From Methylococcales bacterium (GTDB lineage: Bacteria; Pseudomonadota; Gammaproteobacteria; Methylococcales; Methylomonadaceae): 64,000 nt of DNA. The position numbers and the translations under genes were made by a program. Each line of letters begins with the position of its first letter. Position 1 is the first letter of the stretch. The stretch is taken from contig JAQURG010000011.1 in the NCBI GenBank assembly GCA_028715725.1, positions 23,272-87,271 on the forward strand. The letters are read 5' to 3'. The notes below the pieces were generated by a model, which had not been told where the DNA came from, made no database searches, and saw nothing but the letters and a program-made list of their open reading frames with translations. Below are positions 61,837-64,000 of the stretch, piece after piece.

Positions 61837-62576
61837 ATACGCTGGGCTATTATGGCAAAGTGCCGACCCATGGAGATTTTGTCAGCAAAGGTTTACCTCT
61901 CTGCTTTACAGACCCGTGGGATATATGGTTACAAGAGGCCATCCAGACCAGCCAACAACAATTAGGCCAGCATTGGCTGGATTATTATCTGACCTGTCCT
62001 TTGTATCATTTCGCCCTGTCGCCCGGCATTTGCGGGAATACCGGATGGCTGGGCATTCTGATGCCCAGCGTTGACAAGATAGGTCGATATTATCCAATGA
62101 CAATAAGCTTGATGATCAATCAAGGTGTTAATCCTTTCGACGCCCTGCAAAGAAAAGGGTGGCTTTCAAGGCTGGAAAATCTTGGGCTTTCCTGTCTGAA
62201 GGACAACTATAGCCTGCATGAATTTAATAGCCTCATAGATCAATTGGCGAAGGAAATTGTTTGCGAACCGGCCTCTCTCGCTGAACGGATAAATAATCCG
62301 GTCCTGCATCCAGCATGGCATCAATCGCTCAATCGCATTGAATCAGTAACAGACTTATATCCTTCGATGCTGGACAGCGTGCTCAAGGAAGGCTGCTTTG
62401 CCTACAGCCTCTGGTGGACGCAGGGTTCAGAGCATGTTTCGCCGTCATTTTTATTCAGTGAAGGGCTGCCGCCTTTTGACGGCGTGGCCGCGATGCTGGA
62501 CGGAAACTGGAAACAGTGGGGATGGGAAGGCAATCGTTATCCTGATCCATTTCCCGAGCACCGCTCCAACGGCTGA
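61818..62576 (+). CDS. tagF: TagF (ImpM) post-translational repressor
   Basis: 252 residues. Family features are LGYYGKVPTHGDFVSKGLPL, CFTDPWDIWLQEAIQTS, SPGICGNTGWLGILMPSVDK, IGRYYPMTISL and SLWWTQGSEHVSPSFLFSEG. In Pseudomonas TagF holds T6SS inactive independently of the phosphorylation pathway. It overlaps tssM by 19 bases and is the stand-alone form: the PppA domain is separate downstream. Confidence 0.93.
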   Translation: MSTESINTLGYYGKVPTHGDFVSKGLPLCFTDPWDIWLQEAIQTSQQQLGQHWLDYYLTCPLYHFALSPGICGNTGWLGILMPSVDKIGRYYPMTISLMINQGVNPFDALQRKGWLSRLENLGLSCLKDNYSLHEFNSLIDQLAKEIVCEPASLAERINNPVLHPAWHQSLNRIESVTDLYPSMLDSVLKEGCFAYSLWWTQGSEHVSPSFLFSEGLPPFDGVAAMLDGNWKQWGWEGNRYPDPFPEHRSNG

Positions 62577-62625
62577 AAAGATGAGCCAAGGCAATCGCGC
62601 TATGTGGAAAACGGCATTTTTTGTT

Positions 62626-62774
62626 CCCTCTCCCGGAGGGGAGAAGGTTAGAGTGAGTGGATTTAAAAAGAGTTTTCTGCATTTTTGTTATCCTTACAAG
62701 CTGCTGGATAGATTTTTCGTAGTGAAGAAATTCCATTTTGATCCCCTTACCCTGCCCTCTCCCGGAGGGAGAGG
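62626..62774. repeat. Two CCCTCTCCCGGAGGG-type hairpins between tagF and pppA
   Basis: First copy 62626-62647 (CCCTCTCCCGGAGGGGAGAAGG, imperfect when read past the stem). Second copy has perfect arms CCTCTCCC (62756-62763) and GGGAGAGG (62767-62774). The same CTCTCC/GGAGAG core is found inside both MITE-like elements. They may attenuate pppA relative to tagF. Confidence 0.55.
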
Positions 62775-62817
62775 AGTCTCGCGGTGTTGGAATAACATAT
62801 CCCGATTGTCCTGAGAG

Positions 62818-63546
62818 ATGAACAACCCTGTCTGGACATCATACGGAATAACGCATACCGGCAAGGTACGCAAAATCAATCAGGATAATTTCCTTAATTT
62901 GCCTGATAAACAGTTATGGATAGTCGCCGACGGGATGGGCGGCCATCAAGCAGGGGAACTCGCCAGCGGCGCTATTGTCAAGGCCCTGGAGTCATTCGAG
63001 CCCGCTAAAACTCTGGGCGGCACAGCGTCGGCCATCTGCCGTGAACTGTTTAAGGTTAATCGTGAACTGGTCGAATTGGCGTCCAAAAATGGCAAGGATA
63101 CGGTCATCGGCAGCACCGTCGTTGTTTTGCTGGGTTGGCGTCAACATTGCGTTTGTTTATGGTCCGGCGACAGCCGGATTTACCTGCTCCGCCAAGGCCA
63201 GTTAAGGCAGTTGACACGGGACCATAATTATGAATCAAAACTGCTTGATAAAGGTTATAGCGCCGAGGAAATAAAGGCCCAGCCTTTCACACAATCACTG
63301 ACTCACGCGGTAGGCGGAGAGAAAGACCTGTTTCTGGAAGCGCAAATTCAGGAAATAAGGCCGGGCGATATTTTTCTGCTGTGCAGCGATGGATTGAATA
63401 AGGAAGTAAAAGATTCAGAGATTGAAGCCATTTTAAAGACAACCCCTATTCAAAAAGCCGCCGACCAATTGATCGAATGCGCCCTGAATCGGGGCGCACG
63501 TGATAATGTGACCGTCGTTGCCGTACAAATGTCAGCTATTTCCTGA
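62818..63546 (+). CDS. pppA: PP2C-type Ser/Thr phosphatase PppA
   Basis: 242 residues. PP2C motifs with metal-binding Asp residues are VRKINQDNFL, LWIVADGMGGHQAGELASG, SGDSRIYLLRQGQLRQLTRD, THAVGG and LLCSDGLNKEV, then GARDNVTVVAV. It should dephosphorylate TagH and oppose the kinases at 20.9-31.4 kb, shutting the T6SS down. Last gene of the plus-strand operon, 241 bases after tagF across two hairpins. Confidence 0.92.
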   Translation: MNNPVWTSYGITHTGKVRKINQDNFLNLPDKQLWIVADGMGGHQAGELASGAIVKALESFEPAKTLGGTASAICRELFKVNRELVELASKNGKDTVIGSTVVVLLGWRQHCVCLWSGDSRIYLLRQGQLRQLTRDHNYESKLLDKGYSAEEIKAQPFTQSLTHAVGGEKDLFLEAQIQEIRPGDIFLLCSDGLNKEVKDSEIEAILKTTPIQKAADQLIECALNRGARDNVTVVAVQMSAIS

Positions 63547-63574
63547 ATTTCAACCTGGAATGGAGTATAAAATA

Positions 63575-63593
63575 ACCTCAGTTCGGGATAAGA
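63575..63593. repeat. Possible left terminal repeat of an IS982-type element
   Basis: ACCTCAGTTCGGGATAAG lies 77 bases before the transposase ATG. From memory it resembles the ends of IS982-family elements. The matching right end is outside the window. Confidence 0.4.
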
Positions 63594-63669
63594 AAAGTGG
63601 CAGGTTTTTGTAAAGCCAGGAAAATAGTGATTCCGACCCCCATCTTTTTCCTACAAGCCCCGGCCTATC

Positions 63670-64000
63670 ATGAAATTAACACAATTAGTTTGTGATGTAG
63701 ATGATTTTTTGCCAGACTTTCATTCCAGCCTGGCAGGAAAAACAGCTGACGAACGGCGACCGGAAGCGTAACCGTGCACATCGCATGAGTTATAGTGAAA
63801 TGATCACTCTATTAGTGTCTTATCATCAGTCAGGCTACCGAACCTTCAAGTGGTTTTATCTCAATCATGTTCGGAAATACTGGCTGTCAGCATGTCCTCA
63901 GCGGTTGAGTTATAACCGCTTCATTGAGCTTCTGCCCGCTATCATTGTACCGTTAACGGCATTCATGAAAAGCCGCTGCGGTCTCTCACAAGGCCTTGCC
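63670..64000 (+). pseudogene. IS982-family transposase, N-terminal part, frameshifted
   Basis: The ATG at 63670 opens MKLTQLVCDVDDFLPDFHSS LAGK, then the frame is lost at the A5 run near 63740. One base shift restores LTNGDRKRNRAHRMSYSEMI and TLLVSYHQSGYRTFKWFYLN, then LSACPQRLSYNRFIELLPAI, the usual IS982 N-terminal half, open to the right window edge. It has the same orientation as the IS982-type remnant at 3-449. The C-terminal half is outside, so overall integrity cannot be judged. Confidence 0.75.

Noticed and set aside
1..64000. The whole window as a composite transposon bounded by IS982-type copies
   Set aside because: Both copies are incomplete here and damaged, and housekeeping genes such as relA lie inside; only the possibility of recombination is noted as a finding.
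1..64000. tRNA, rRNA or riboswitch genes
   Set aside because: I looked through the longer intergenic stretches and found no cloverleaf with a TTCGA-type arm or any recognisable riboswitch core.

Overview
The window looks like a chromosomal accessory region of a Gram-negative gammaproteobacterium. The evidence is a type VI secretion system (T6SS) in the gene order of Pseudomonas HSI-I, a two-partner secretion (TPS) pair, a RelA-type (p)ppGpp synthetase, YchJ and RlpA. A methanotroph-like (Methylococcales) host is my guess from the style of the sequence and its mobile elements; nothing here proves it.

Layout. 1-3.4 kb is a graveyard: an IS982-type transposase tail with in-frame stops, a frameshifted RelE-like toxin/XRE antitoxin pair, and two broken DDE transposases. 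3.7-10 kb holds mostly ordinary genes (HupE/UreJ-like membrane protein, relA, a truncated kinase-like gene, a small membrane protein, an RlpA-like protein, ychJ). 10.4-20.7 kb is a TPS locus. Its 2,649-residue exoprotein starts with an ESPR signal and a TPS domain, continues through repeats, MBG/YDG-type domains and a WD40-like region, and ends in a caspase-like domain with a His/Cys dyad. Behind it lie a truncated and a complete TpsB transporter gene.

20.9-31.4 kb (minus strand) is an accessory module framed by two paralogous Ser/Thr kinases. Between them are an OmpA-type protein, an FHA-transmembrane-lytic transglycosylase fusion, a TIGR02270-like protein, a frameshifted TssB-TssC-like fusion, a tiny coupled ORF, a DUF922-type zinc protease and an M15-type peptidoglycan peptidase. 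29.5-34.1 kb is rich in repeats: REP-like elements, an intact RAYT transposase and a dead one, small toxin-like genes and gene remnants.

34.1-41.8 kb (minus strand) is a VgrG island. It encodes VgrG, a DUF6484 protein, a DUF2169 protein, an inserted PIN toxin module, a ketosynthase-like protein lacking the nucleophile Cys, a DUF4150 (PAAR-like) protein with a GHH-like nuclease tail, and a putative immunity protein. 42-53 kb (minus) is tssA-B-C-hcp-tagJ-tssE-F-G-H. 53.4-63.5 kb (plus) is tagH-tssJ-K-L-M-tagF-pppA. Two MITE-like elements with matching terminal inverted repeats sit between vgrG and tssH and between tssL and tssM. The window ends inside the 5' part of another IS982-type transposase.

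How it fits together (inference). The two kinases, the PP2C phosphatase PppA, the TagH FHA protein and the FHA-lytic transglycosylase form a threonine-phosphorylation circuit that probably gates T6SS firing. The VgrG island and the DUF922/M15 genes are the candidate payload. The TPS-caspase protein is a separate, surface-delivered system and the most unusual architecture here.
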